NCBI GenBank assembly: GCA_030144725.1
Contig: JASKMD010000008.1
Coordinates: 13,170,160 to 13,234,159, forward strand
DNA length: 64,000 bases
Reading direction: 5' to 3'
DNA from: Haematococcus lacustris
Lineage: Eukaryota > Chlorophyta > Chlorophyceae > Chlamydomonadales > Haematococcaceae
Below, piece after piece: positions 1 through 11,710 of the stretch. The translations under genes and the position numbers were made by a program. Every line of letters starts with the position of its first letter. Position 1 is the first letter of the stretch. The notes under the pieces were generated by a model. It saw only the letters and a program-made list of their open reading frames with translations. It was not told where the DNA came from and did no database searches.

Positions 1-556
1 GTACAAGGGGGCCATGTGCGTCCTGCAATTGCCATGGCCTGCTGGCTTGGTGGAGGGAGGTAGGGCTGTGGCTGTGCTGAGTGTCCATGCTGCGATATGC
101 CTGATGTGTAGCTGCTTGGAGGACAAATTGACCCGCTTAGGGCCGTGCAAGTCTGACCTGTAAAAGGTGTCTGCATTGTCAATGTCCTGCATCGTCCACT
201 GCTTTGCAATGTAGTTTTCAATTAGGTACCTAATGCCATAGGCCACCATGCTGCAGTGGCAGCAGCAGAACCACAGCTGCTGGTCAGGGTACAAATTCGC
301 TGTTGAGAACAGTTGTTGCTGCAATCACCGTGTGTCCTTGTCGTCCTTGGCATAGCCAACTCTGAATTCACCGTACTGCGCATGGGCAGTAGCCAGTATT
401 GATTGGGAAAACTGAGAGCAGTAATGGTGTTGGTAGGCCAGCATGCCACCCTACCGCGACCATTTTCTGCGCCTTGGGGTATTGCAGATAATGTGTTGCC
501 TTATAGCTGTCAGTAAGAACGCTTAATGGAACCCCCGCAATGTGCGCTGCGGCCAT
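1..556 (-). CDS. Nicotinamide phosphoribosyltransferase (NAMPT-like), 5' exons only
   Basis: NAMPT converts nicotinamide and PRPP to nicotinamide mononucleotide in NAD salvage. Read on the minus strand, four exons splice in frame: 556-455 (34 codons from ATG), 375-329, 250-158 and 22 to the window edge, all with GT-AG borders. The joined peptide contains VPLSVLTDSYKATHYLQYP, then YGEFRVGYAKDDKDTR, MVAYGIRYLIENYIAKQWT and FYRTHMAPLY. This is the N-terminal signature of the family (L-DSYK-TH-QYP, YGIRYLIE, FY-TH--P-YTPFPF). The catalytic core lies beyond the left edge. The ATG at 556 was chosen because the conserved domain starts 8 residues later; an earlier in-frame ATG encoding 24 more residues is possible. 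It is divergent from the helicase gene that starts at 782. Family assignment is firm; exon borders are inferred by eye. Confidence 0.82.
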
Positions 557-781
557 TACGGATTTCCGCTGCAAAACGCTAGCTTGGCATCGTGGGTGGG
601 CTGCAGCTAACGGCAACAATTGCATAGATATAGTGCCCGCAGTGCTGCTTGGAGCAATGCTGGGCAAATGCTAATACATTTGAGCCAATGCAACCCGTAA
701 GCAAGCCTTCGTGCAAGGCTAACGGCCAACCGTCAGCGTAGTTCCTAGCGCAACTGCAAAGCAGGGGGGTTGCAGAAGGAG
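557..781. promoter_or_regulatory. Shared upstream region of NAMPT (-) and DDX31 (+)
   Basis: About 225 bp separate two divergent start codons (556 minus, 782 plus), so both promoters and both 5' UTRs must lie here or overlap the opposite gene. I see no clear TATA element or tandem motif. The role as a bidirectional promoter is inferred from geometry only. Confidence 0.5.
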
Positions 782-3700
782 ATGTCGGATGAGGACTTAG
801 TGCTCAACCTGAACTTTGAGTCGTCAGTGCAGGTTAGCCGCCGGCTCCGACCGTCTTCTCCTAACAAAGGTTGACCCATTTTCCTAATTACATCACAGGC
901 AGGAAGGCGGAGCAAACAAGGGCAAAAGGCTGGCGGGCGACCGCAAGGTAGAGTCCAGGGAACTTGCATACACCACAAACCTTCTTCAACATTGGGCACA
1001 TGCATACTTCTGAGGCACTCTAGCATTGCTGTTTGCAGATGTAAACCCTGGCACTGTCCTGCCACAGAGCAATGCCAACAGTACACCTACCCGAAACCCA
1101 CAGGAGGGCGGGCTGCAAAAAGCACACACAGGCCTGCCACTGACACCCCCCCAGCGTGCAGCTAACAAGCAGGGGCGTCGTCACAACTCTGCAGTACAAG
1201 ACGACAGCAGTCTTCCCACAGCTAATGCCCCAGCATCCCAACCGGCCAGCGTGCGCAGCCACCAGTTACCAGCACCAGCAGGGTTCACCCAAGGGCAACA
1301 AGGTGCCACTGCACAAAGCCCACAGGGTACCAGTAACACCAGGGGTGGTAGTCAAGGCCAAGGCCACGGTCAGGGCCAGGGCCAGGGTCGCGGCAGGGGC
1401 GGGGGCCAGGGCCAGGGCCGGGGCGGGGCCCATGGTCGGGGTCGTAACCTGGTGCGAGGTAAACCCGGGCCAGGAGCGGACCAAGATGAGCTGGACCTGC
1501 GTGGAGCAGACAGCGACGAGGAGGGGGCGGTGGCCCGCATGGTGGCCGCAGTCAGTGCCCGGGAGGCTGCAGTACGGGCTGAGCTGGGAGTGCCCGCTGG
1601 TGCAGCGGCTGGGGCTGACAATGACGACCACGGCCAGGGAGTGGTTGACTTTGATGGGGACACACACAAGCTGCGGGGCGGCAATCGCAAGCAGCGCAAG
1701 CCTGAAGCCCAGCAAGTGGAGGATGCACGACCAGGGAAGGATGGTGTGAAGGGCAGCAAGGGGCAGCAGCGGGGCCGGGGAGAGCAGGGAGGTAGGCGCG
1801 AGCGCATTGTGAAGCCAGGGGGGCTGGTGCATGCGGGGGCCGGGCGGGAGGCAGCTGAAGTGTTTGGCGATGACCTGGAGGTGGCGGCAACGGCAGGGGC
1901 TGGAGAGCTCGCTGGCGTTAAGGGGAAGGGGGAGGAGCAGGGGTCAGTGGAGGAGGAGCTGGATGCGCGGCGGGCCAGTTACAAAGACGCCGGGCCGTCA
2001 GGCCGCACTGCTGCTGTCTGCCAGGAGCGCCGCACCGGCTCCAAGGGACGACAGCAGCAGCCAGTGCAGGGGCAGCATGCAGCTGATACAGCTGATACAG
2101 CTCAAGTGCCTGCCAAGCATAGAGCCGTGACGGCCACCAAAACGGGTGCAGTGCCAGGTGCTGTGGGCCAAGGGCAGTCAGGTGTGGCAGCAGGCGTGGC
2201 GGCGGAGGGCGGTGGGGCCTGGGTGGACCTGGGTGTGCCGGCTGACTTGGCGCAGCAGCTGGTGGGCCTGGGCTTCCTGCGCCCTACGCTTGTACAGCGA
2301 CAGGCGTTGCCGGCGCTGATGTCGCGGCGTGATGTGCTGGTCAGGGCGCCTACTGGGTCGGGCAAGACGCTGGCTTACTTGGTGCCCATGGTGGCGGACT
2401 TGGCTGGCCAGGTGGGTGGCACGGAACGTCAGAGCAGTGCCTGTTTTGGCTATGAGCGCCGTCGTTGAAGAAGGGTCGTTATAGAAAGGAGTAGTGGTAG
2501 CTGGATGAGAGTGGAGAATGCTTGACACTGGCTGTGGGGAAAGGTTAGCAAGCTTATTACTAAAGCAAGCAAGGCAGGCCTGATATGGTTTCCTTGCCAC
2601 CTTCCAAATGTGAGCTCACAGGATGAGGGTTAAGATGGGGCAGGCAGGCTGTGCTGTGCTGTGCTGTGCTGTGCTGTCAGCTGGCAACTGGCAGGCCTGA
2701 CTGTGGGACCTTGTAAGAGGGCTGGACCCTCAGGCTCTGTCCAGGCTGAGGTGCCAGGCCTAGGGGCAGGGGCACAGCTGCTGATGGGCTCGCGGGATCA
2801 GGGAGGCAAGGGGTGGGGCCGACAGTCGGGGGTCAGAGATCTGACACTGGCATCCTTAAGCTCTCACCATGAGCCTTGTACCTGGGACAGGGCAGAAGGT
2901 GCTAGGCAGTGACACAGCAGGGCAGCGAGGTGGATGCTGAACGACCAGGCGCAACTGGGCAGTCTTGTGAGCTCTCCCCTGACCACCCCTGGACCCTGAC
3001 CCCTCCCTTAGCCCCTGAACCCGCCCTAGCAGCCTACGCAGCTTGGTCTCACTTGAGCTGTCACTGCCCTTTCCTGCCGGCTGACTGTGCCCACTGCCTT
3101 GACCTGCCTCACTGCTTGCCGGATGTGCCCACTGCTCGGACCTGGTTGCTGGCTGCTGCAGGAGCCGCGGCTGAGTCGTGCTGATGGCACGTTTGGGCTG
3201 GTGCTAGCTCCCACACGCGAGCTCAGCCTTCAAATCCAGGACGTGGCGCTGCAGCTCATGAGAAAGTCCTGGTGGCTGGTTAGTAAGAGCAGGCAGGCAA
3301 GGGCAGGCAGGCAGGCAGGCTAGTAGGGTGAGAAGATGGCATGTTGGAAGGATAGGCAGGCAGCTTTGGGAGGGGGGCCTGTTCAGCACGCTGCAGCCCT
3401 GTGAATCAAGAGCAGCAGGTAGTCAATGGTGCAGTATGTGGGACCCCAATGTTCCAGCTCCTCTGTGACCGCTTGATGGCAGGCACCTGTGGCTGAGGGC
3501 GGTGAAGTGCTCTTGGACGCTTGGACGCCCCTCTTCTCAGCCACCCACTCCCTGCATGCCTGCCTTGGTCCCCCTCCTTCACCCACATTCACACCCTTGA
3601 TGTTTTCCCCTGCTGCTTTCACCCTCCTGCTGCCCCCGAGGATGTCCCCCTTGCTGCTTGCCCCACCCTCCTCCTGCTCCCCTGCCTGCCTTGGTCAGGT

Positions 3701-6700
3701 GGCGGGCGTTCTTATTGGTGGTGAGAACCGCAACCACGAGAAGTCGCGACTGCGCAAGGGCCTGTCGCTGGTGTCGGCCACCCCAGGGCGGTTGCTGGAC
3801 CACCTGGAGAACACAAACTGCTTGCACATAGGTGAGCTCTGTCAGACAGCATGCCTCTGCCACCCAGTCAGCCTTTCGCTAGGCTTAGTGGCTGGCCCAA
3901 GTACCCGGTATGGTGCTGGCATGGTCATGGCGGGCCACTGCACTGACCTGGCATGCACTATGATGCCAAGCTGTAGCCATGAGGTTAAGCGCACTTGGCG
4001 GAGAGGAGGGTGGGCAAGGGTTCACCTGGCAGGCTATACGGGGCCGCATGTAGGGGGCTGGGGTGAGGTGGTTGCACCTGATCATCATCATAGCTAACAT
4101 CAGCATTCAAACACCATTGTACAACACTACACAACACTACACAACAAATGCACCCTATATACACCACTACACACCACTACATCTACAGTACAACACCCTC
4201 ACCAGCTGTGCAGGCTACCCTGTAGAGTATTATGGGGGGCGGGAGTAGCGTGGTGTAGAGTTATCCCGCCCTGTCCTGCGGTGAGTGGCTCATTTGGCAA
4301 GGGTGACTTCCACAGCTGAGAGACCATAGGTTTAAACCCGCTCCGGCTCAAATGTTTTTCGATGTCGACAAATGGTGCCAGTCCCCCACCAGGCTCGTGT
4401 TCTTTCTTTCCTTGTGGTGGAGGGCTACCTAGTTGCATAGTGTGGTGTGAGGCAGGTGATTGCTGCGGTTGGGGCTGCAGGCCGCTTGCGGTGGCTAGTG
4501 CTTGATGAGGCTGACCGCTTGCTGGACCTGGGCTTTGAGGTCAAGCTGCGCCAGATCCTGGCTCTGCTGGATGCTCGCCAAGCAGCAGCAGCAGCAGCAG
4601 GTCTGAACCAGGTGACTGAACAGGACCAGCAGCAGCACTGCCGCACCCACAACCATTGGGGCCACCAGCAGCAGTAACACTGCAGAAACAGCTGCAACAG
4701 GGGCGGCAGCGGTAACGGCAGCAGTGGCAGGAGAATTAGGAGTGGCAGGAGCAGCAGCTGCGGAAACCGCCAGGGAAGGCATGATACCGATGTGGGAGGC
4801 TGACAGGTGAATAGGGTACGCGGTAGCAAGCGCGTCAATCGTGAGCTCGATTACTTTGATTCCTGCAGTAGGCATGTGCCTTCCGCATCGGGTGCTCTGA
4901 AAGTGCTCAAACCTAAATAGTGTGCATTGACTTTGCTACCGTGCACTCGATCAACAGGGTTCGACATCGCACGCCGGAAGTACCGCGAAACCTCGGCCGC
5001 GCACAACTGCGCTGTTGAGCGCCACGCTGCATGCGGGCTTGTCCGGCCTGGCAACCGTCAGCTTGCACGACCCGGTGGCCGCCGGCTTCACTCTCAGCAA
5101 GGTGTGACAAGGTGCCACACAGCTGCAATAAGGCATCAGCTCAACTAGCAATGATGACAGGCCACTCCCAATGTCAAGCTGTGACTTGGTCAAGCTGCTT
5201 GGGCCTGGGCCTGCCATACCATAGATGCGCCCACATTAGTCTGAGGGCCTGCCTGCAGTGGTGCATGGCTTACATATCCTACCCATATTCTAGCTGTATG
5301 CTGCTGACCCTGTGCTTTCCACCTTTCTCTCTCTCTCTCTGACCAGGACAAAGCCGGGTCCCTGCTGCTGGGCGGCGCCAGCAGCGGTAGCAACCCAGCT
5401 TCAGGTACCCCAGGAGCTGTGGAGACCACAAACATGACAGCTGGCAGTGGCAACAGCCTGCCTGGTGGTTTGGAGCAGTTCCAACTGCCCAGCCAGCTAC
5501 GACAATCGTTCATGGAAGTGGAGGACAAGCAGCGTCTGGTCACCTTGGCGGGCTTGCTGCGACAGAAGCTGATGGGAGGGGGCCGAGGGGGCGGGGGAGC
5601 TGGGCTCATTGGTCAGCCACTGAAGGTCAGAACATGACGGGTGGCTGCCCCTGCTCCCACTGCTCCTGTTGCTGCAGCCACAGCTTGATGCCTTTGCACT
5701 GCTAGTGGTCCTGCTTGGGGCACCCACTTCAGCTACTGCTGCGATAACAACAACACCTGCTACAAGCTAGCTGCTCCTGCTGCCGCCACTGCCGCCGATG
5801 CTGTTGTTGCCTTCACCGCTGCCCCTTGTGCACCGCCACAGACGCTCAAGTGATGGCGCCATCAGGGTTTTGTATAGATGGCCAGTGCAGTTGAGGGTGG
5901 TTGGTTGGTGGTAGAGGTGACTGCAGCACCTGGCCTGTCAATCAGCCCCTTACTGACTACCCGGCCCCCAGCTGCCTCCCCCTCACCCCCATGCTGCAGG
6001 CGGCTGGCCACGCAAGTGCCGCTGGGTCAGCAGAGCGGCGCAAGGCCGTGGTTTTCCTGTCCAGCTGCGATGGGGTGGAGCTGCACTGGGAGCTGCTGGG
6101 CCGCTGCTGGCACAGTGCCAGTGGCGGGCCACTGCTGGGTCGGGAGGTGCCTTTGCTGAAGCTGCACGGTGACATGCCGCAGGCCCAGCGCACCTCCTCC
6201 TTCGTCACCTTCTCTGAGGTGGGGGTGCAGGCGGTGGGGGTGCAGAGGAAAAAGGAAGGCAGGAGAGGCGGGAGAGTGACATAGCATCAGACTTGCAGCG
6301 AGCAAGTGGAGCTGGCGCAGGCTTTGACCCCTGGTGCAATCTCGCCATTGCCTCGAAATTCCTTGCAGGCACCCTGCGCGGTGCTTCTATGCACTGATGT
6401 GGCGGCGCGCGGCCTGGATTTTCCAGATGTCACCGTCATCATCCAGTACGACGTGCCGGGCGCTCCTTCTGAGTGAGATGCGAGTGTGATTACTTTGACC
6501 GCGTTGACTACTGTGGCTGGGTGTGGCTGCCTTGCTGCGGGTATGGTCTTTCACTTCCTGGTCGGATTTGTGCATCGCGGCAAGTACATAGTGCTTGCAC
6601 TGCTTTGTCCCCGGATCATCGTGCAGGTATGTCCACCGCGTAGGCAGGACGGCACGCATTGGCCACGCCGGAGAGGCTGTGCTGATGCTGATGCCGCACG

Positions 6701-7268
6701 AACGGCCGTACGTGGACATGCTCGCGTCAAGGGGCATTCAATTGCACGAGGTTTCGGCCGAGGGCCCTCTGCGCTGGTTACCGCAGGTCGCAGGGGCGAT
6801 GGAGGATAGCGGCGCGCTGACGGCGGGGCGAAACGCGCGAGGCGCCGCCAGCAGAGCGCCGTCTAGCAGAGAGGCAGTCAAGCCTATGGCCTTGGCGTTC
6901 AACCTGCAGCGCAAGCTCATGCAGGTGCGGCTGCAGCGCGCAACCCATTGCCTGGCGCAGTTACTCATCAAACGCCTTGCGTGCAGGTGGTCGGCCAAGA
7001 CACACAGCTCCGCCAGCTGGCAGCGGATGCGTTCCGATCCTTCACACGCGCGTATGCAGCGCATACAGCCGATGTCAAGAAGGTGTTCCATGTGCGCAAC
7101 CTGCATTTGGGGCACATTGCTTTCGCGCATGCGCTGAAGGACACACCCACTATGCTGGGCTCAAGCGGGAGCGCGACGGAGCGTAAAAGAAAGCGAGTCG
7201 AGGAGCTCGCATCGAAGCAACGGGTTGCAAAGAAAGCCTTGTACAAAAAAGCAGCTGCAATCAGTTGA
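782..7268 (+). CDS. DDX31: DEAD-box ATP-dependent RNA helicase, DDX31/Dbp7 type
   Basis: This is a nucleolar DEAD-box helicase; Dbp7/DDX31 proteins act in 60S ribosomal subunit assembly. Twelve exons splice in phase: 782-832, 903-947, 1068-2411, 3162-3278, 3699-3831, 4481-4611, 4958-5101, 5347-5625, 6000-6218, 6369-6472, 6627-6924, 6987-7268, giving 1048 codons plus TGA. The long N-terminal arm is rich in Gly/Gln/Arg ([18 protein letters not shown] around 1370-1430) and charged residues. Motifs in order: Walker A APTGSGKT (~residue 460), [40 protein letters not shown] and [10 protein letters not shown]. The C-terminal block with [10 protein letters not shown] is the Dbp7-specific extension, ahead of a Lys/Arg-rich tail. 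The protein is longer than human DDX31 because of the N-terminal arm. The start [12 protein letters not shown] resembles the family N-terminus. Introns hold tRNA-like and low-complexity sequence. Confidence 0.93.
4286..4345 (+). repeat. Possible tRNA-derived SINE head in a DDX31 intron
   Basis: The intron between 3832 and 4480 contains an A-box-like TGGCTCATTTGG (4286-4297) followed about 30 bp later by a B-box-like GGTTTAAACCC (4329-4339), the spacing of a pol III internal promoter. No cloverleaf is obvious, so a SINE head or decayed tRNA pseudogene is more likely than a tRNA gene. Confidence 0.3.
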
Positions 7269-7850
7269 GCGTCTGTGGCGGTGCACAGCTGCATATAGTG
7301 CATTATACCTTGATTTAGACCACCCCAGACCGCCCGCATCACGCAGCATCAATGGCCTAGGCTATGAATGCTCAAAGCTGCCACACACAATAGTTGGACT
7401 CTTCTGTGTGCTGCATGACTGATGCTTTGCCTCGTGACTCTTTCGCGGATCACTATAGAAGCTGCTGTCATAGACCTGCGGCAGCCAGTGCTTCTACACC
7501 AGCCTCAAACCGGGCAGACTGCAATGGCATGCCAAACACAAAGAAAGGGTTCGATGCCAGGTCCACGTACATGGAGTGCATGCGCCTCAGCACCTAAAAG
7601 CAGTCAGCACAGATGGGCCATGTGCAACATGCACCACACGTCTAGCGAGGACAAGGCAGCCAAGCCCACTTGCTGGCAGGCAGCTAGACAGGGACAGTGA
7701 TGCAACATTGCACGCGTGCAGTGCAATGGGCAGAGCAAGCTGTCATCGTCATCACCATCATCATCAGTGCTTAGCACTGCACCAGTGATTGCTGGGTGTG
7801 TGCTGGTGACCTCTGGATGTGTGCTGGTGACCCCTGCAGCTACTGACGCC
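7269..7850. other. Intergenic region between convergent genes
   Basis: This lies between the DDX31 stop and the 3' side of the TRAPPC2L-like gene. It holds a short CAT/CATCAC microsatellite (7745-7770) and a duplicated GTGTGCTGGTGACC phrase near 7800-7830. I see no coding region with family resemblance. Confidence 0.5.
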
Positions 7851-7949
7851 TGTCATAGGCAGATGGGAGTGTAGCCCTGGCATACAGCACTCAAGGGAGT
7901 CAGACACAGTGTAAGGGGTCGGCATCCGCAGTCACAGAGGCCATGGCAT

Positions 7950-10458
7950 GAGCGCAGTGGGTCTAGCGGTGAAGGCCAGCATCTGCGCACTACATAGGCA
8001 GCATGTGTGTCGACTGCATATGTCGCCTTGCTGATGGCTCTTGTGCAGCTGCTTGCTAAGCCTCGGCAGATCTGGCCTTGACGCCTCAGTGTGCGGTGCA
8101 GCAGCCCCTCCTGGGTGGTGCTAGCGGTCACCCACCCTGTTGATCGCCTCGTCCTTGGCAGCCGCATCGTCCAGGACCACCAGGAATTTGACACCCGTGC
8201 TTGTCAGCAGCCTGGGCACAGGGGGAGAGCACACCCAGCCCTGCTTTACCTGAGCTAGCAATAAGAGTGTGCTTGCCCTGCAGTAGCCCTTGGCCTGTGC
8301 TTCCACTGCACCCGTCTCCATCACCAGCTTCGTCCCGCTGGTGGTCATGTGATGAAGCACAACATTGCATGCATGCTGCTGTCCCGCTGAGTGTTGCCAA
8401 TGAAACTGTTGTCAATGTAAGTCGCGAGAGTGAGAGTCGTGAGAGTGTAAAGACCCGCGAAATATCATTTATTACAGAGTGCGATGAAGGGCAAGAAGCA
8501 CAAGGGCGTGGATGGGCCCAAACAGCCCAATCCCAAGGTCCCCAAGCCAAAACCCAAGGGCAAGCCTGACAGCCTGGGCTGGGTAGGCCCCGTCTCGCCA
8601 CAAGGGAAGGCGCTCAAGGAGAGACTGGAGGAGCAGGCCAAGTCGAGGATCCAGTATGTCAAGTGCTACCTGAAGGGCTTCATTAGGTGGGTTGCTTCAT
8701 CCGCAGCCGCATCCGCAGCCAAAGTGGGTCCTCCTCCGCATCCCTAGGGACACCTGTACTGGGTAGTACTAACGAACCATGTCCCCAGTTCTACCAAGCA
8801 TGTCATCTGCATTGTGTGCCTTGTGTGCCATGCAGTTGGAGGAGGAGGCAGCCAGCGTGTCCCAGCAGGAGTGGGGGACCGCAAGCAGCTGGTGGTGTTC
8901 TTTGGCAACGCAGGCATTGGCACCTGGGGTGGGTGGGGGGCCAAGGCCGTGTTGAAGGCCTGACGCAAGGTGGTGGAGAGGCCCAACAGCGGCAAGCCGA
9001 CCGACAGGGTGCCAGGCAGGGTGGTGACAGTGGATGAGTTCCGCACCAGCAGGGTCAGCTCAATCTTGAACAGCCCCCAGCCCTGTGAGGAGGCGCTGGA
9101 CAGCAGCAAGCCCACCAGGCCTGAGGACTGGAAGCCCAAGCCGGGTCAGGTACAGGACTGCTTGTTGCGGTCAGCCTGGAGCAAGCGGTTTGAGGCGCCA
9201 GTGCGGGGGCTCATGTGGTGCCCTTGGCTGGCCCAGGCCACCCTGGGGACCTTGGCAAATGGGTGGACAGGGACTGCAACGCAGCCCTCAACCTCCAGCG
9301 GGCAGGGGAGAGCAAGTGGCGCCCACTGGAGCTGTGCAGGTGGCCACACCGAGGAAGACTTCCTGCCCAGGGCGAGGAGTACCCAGCGATGGGCTTCAAG
9401 AAGTTGCAAGAGCGAGGCCCAAGGCCACAGCCCAGCAGCCTGTAGCACAGTAGCATTTGTGCACTAGGCAATGCTGAGCTGTTGCTTACATCAGAGCATG
9501 TGTTTCATGCCAACATAGGTTTCCTGGCCTTCGCAAGAGGGTTGGATTAGTGAATCAGGTATTGGTACCGGCTGTAGGTCGCATTTACCCAGTTTGGACA
9601 GCAGATAACGCTTCCCCTGCCCATCAGAGTAGGGGAATGCTACTGTCCCGCTTATCTGACATGACATTTCAGCAGGACATGACATGGACATGACATGGTG
9701 AACCAGCAGGGTCTTGCGTGGCCAGCCACACCTAGAGCCAGACGGGAAGGTGGCAACAGTGCATGGCTTCCACACGGGCCAGGTGTGACAAGTGTGACTA
9801 CTCTGTGGAGCCACAGCCCTGGGTGCCTCCAGCCTTTCAGGTGCAGGACCGCGTGGTGGGCCCACTCTGAAGCCAGCGGCCTGATAGGCCAGGATTCCTG
9901 ATGCTACCATGCCAGCCGCAACAGGCCCCAGCGTTTACCCATCCAGTTAGCCAGCAGCTGATACTTTAGCTGCTAACTCAGTGTTCCCCAGCACACCTTA
10001 CCCACCCAATAAGGGGAAGGGGAAGGGCACGGCTGCTATGTCCAACGGCTGCAATGGCTGACACTTACAGGCCCTTAGTTTGTAGCGATAGCACAGGTAG
10101 ACAGATCAGCACTGCATTGAGGAAGAGGTCCTCAGACTGACGCAGGAGCTCACCCATATACTTTGACGTCATCAGTTGGGTACAGCAGGCCCAGGTAGGG
10201 GTCCACTACTTCGCCAGGTGACCGACGAGCCGTGACTGCAAGCAGCCATGGCGCCACTAACTTCAGTGGCTGTGGAGAACATACAGGGAACACTGTCAGT
10301 GCTGCAGCCCTGGGCCTGTCACCTCTCTCCTCTACCGCGTCCAGGCAGCAGTGCACTATGACATTGAACTTCAACAGCTGCTCGCCAGTCGCTTCGGGAA
10401 ATGTTTTCAAGAACAGAGGCTGGTTCTGTTGGCCCACCACTGCCGCGCACACGATCAT
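7950..10458 (-). CDS. TRAPPC2L-like TRAPP complex subunit; 3' end unresolved
   Basis: TRAPPC2L is a small longin-fold subunit of TRAPP tethering complexes at the Golgi. Minus-strand exons: 10458-10323 (MIVCAAVVGQQNQPLFLKTF ... HCCLDAVEER), 10208-10154 (VDPYLGLLYPTDDVKVYG) and 8211-8136 or slightly longer (LLTSTGVKFLVVLDDAAAKD). A probable following exon near 8015-7990 reads DTHAAYV. These match the family blocks (CVAVVG-QN-PL, HCSLDVVDER, LGLLYPTE-YKVYG, LTNTKVKFILV, FHAAYVDA). About ten residues expected between DAVEER and DPYLG are missing, so a small exon may be overlooked. The usual C-terminus (NPFY...) could not be placed; the 3' end is either mis-sequenced or degraded. The ~1.9 kb intron 8212-10153 contains the antisense Fanzor remnant. 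Confidence 0.72.
8484..9453 (+). pseudogene. Fanzor (eukaryotic TnpB-like nuclease) ORF, broken
   Basis: Fanzors are transposon-borne RNA-guided endonucleases related to IS605 TnpB. The segment 8484-8685 reads a Lys/Pro-rich stretch (KKHKGVDGPKQPNPKVPKPK) then a helical piece ending YVKCYLKGFIR, followed by a likely intron to about 8835. From 8866 it reads LVVFFGNAGIGT, VVERPNSGKPTDRVPG, VVTVDEFRTSRVSS, VRGLMWCP and DRDCNAALNLQR, then WRPLELCRWP and a C-terminal tail. VDEF-TS and DRD-NAALN are the hallmark segments around the zinc-binding loop and the last RuvC acidic residue. Damage: in-frame TGA at 8961-8963, a frameshift near 9245 between GLMWCP and DRDCN, and another near 9415 before the final ...QQPVAQ stop at 9451. 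The N-terminal RuvC part is absent or unrecognisable. It sits antisense inside a TRAPPC2L intron. Confidence 0.72.
9454..10153. other. Remaining intron sequence of the TRAPPC2L-like gene
   Basis: No coding match on either strand. There is a short GACATGACATGGACATGACATGG repeat region around 9657-9695. It may include the 3' flank of the Fanzor element, but I cannot find the element's right boundary. Confidence 0.4.
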
Positions 10459-11179
10459 ATCGCGGGGTGATGCAGCATTCGTAAGCTACACCGCGCACGA
10501 GGCTTGCATCTGAGAATGGCAGACAGCAGTCAACCGACCAGACTCACGAAGGATGGTCATGGCATGCAGCATTCCACACCATGTGCAAGTCATATGGCGG
10601 CCCTCAGCCATTCGTGACGCAGCTCTACAGTATGGTGAGAATGAGGGTGAAACCTCACAGCCGTTGTGTTGGTATGCTACCCTGGTCTCTTGTGCCACCC
10701 TGGGATGCCCGGTCGCGCCGGTCGTGGCTTACATAGGTGATAAGATGTCGCCGGGCGGTCACGGCTGGGAGGCGGTGCCCGTGTGTCGCCGCTACTTGGA
10801 GAGGATGCAGGTGGGGGAGGTAGTTAGGCCAGAATGCCTGCCCATTGCGTAAACTGTGGCCGCGACATTCAACGCGTGCACGAGCTGCACAACACTACTG
10901 CAACACCACTACTACTGCACAACACTACTGCAACCTTCTGCACAACACTACTCAGAGTGAATCATGTTAGGGCTGAGGTTTCGGACGCTTTTTCAGAGGG
11001 CCATGCGGGAGGTTACGGACGCCCTCGGAGCGCCAACAGCATACAAGCGAAATTAATGGCGCCAACAGCATACAAGCGAACAACGCGCCACGGGGCATTG
11101 CGCGTGAAGAGCACATTTCAAGCCAGTGTTACATCTCGCCGCCATTGCTGACGACGCCCCGCCCCGCCCGCCCGGCCCA
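10459..11179. other. Upstream region of TRAPPC2L with ACAACACTACTGC low-complexity tract
   Basis: The stretch 10886-10952 repeats an ACAACACTACTGC phrase, which also occurs around 4110-4150 in a DDX31 intron. A reading frame at 10553-10852 carries no domain that I recognise. Confidence 0.35.
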
Positions 11180-11370
11180 TGCAGTTTCCCCTGGAGCTGG
11201 GCAAATGGAAGGACCTGGAGTCTCTGCCTCCCGTTGGCAAGGAGTACCAGCAGCGCTACAAGCTGGTCGATGACCGGCTGCCCAAGGGCAGGCAGCGGCT
11301 GCACCGGGTAGCAGAGTACCAGCGGGGCATTGATAGTCGCCTTACACACAGGCCTTGCACACAGCAATGA
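11180..11370 (+). pseudogene. Possible C-terminal tail of a second Fanzor-like ORF
   Basis: The 63-codon frame reads PLELGKWKDLESLP, then GKEYQQRYKLVDDRLPKGRQ and a basic end. The spacing PLEL-x2-W-x5-LP-x2-GKEY parallels the Fanzor tail at 9320-9400 (PLELCRWPHRGRLPAQGEEY). No catalytic motif precedes it, so this is only a fragment if correct. It could instead be an unrelated short exon. Confidence 0.35.
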
Positions 11371-11511
11371 GGTGCCCGGTGGTCTCCGGTGTGGGGTCTC
11401 CACCGATGACGCAACAGTTGGATTGTAGCTGAGCAAGATTAGCCACTAGGGTACGCCCATATGGCTCGGATTCCTATAAAAGCTATAATTATAGGCTATA
11501 GGACTATAATT

Positions 11512-11575
11512 ATAGCTTGGCTCAGTAGCTTAGCAGCCAAGTGCGAGAGGTTACGGGTTCGACCCCACGCTAGAG
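11512..11575 (+). repeat. tRNA-like SINE candidate
   Basis: An A-box-like TGGCTCAGTAGC (11518-11529) is followed by a good B-box GGGTTCGACCCC (11555-11566). An AT-rich TATAATTATAG palindrome lies just upstream (11483-11515). The two boxes are about 26 bp apart; no full cloverleaf was found. Confidence 0.35.
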
Positions 11576-11710
11576 CGTACTTTTCACGTCGAGTCATCTC
11601 AAACAAGCCGTGAGCAGCCCATCGACCCGCATTTTCATATCAAGCTCATACACAAGACAAGTGAGTTGATGAAATGTTTACAGTGCGCCGTTGAGAGGCG
11701 GTGATGAACA

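Noticed and set aside
1266..1890. Long minus-strand frames opposite DDX31 exon 3
   Set aside because: They are shadows of the GC-rich plus-strand coding exon with its Gly/Gln repeats.
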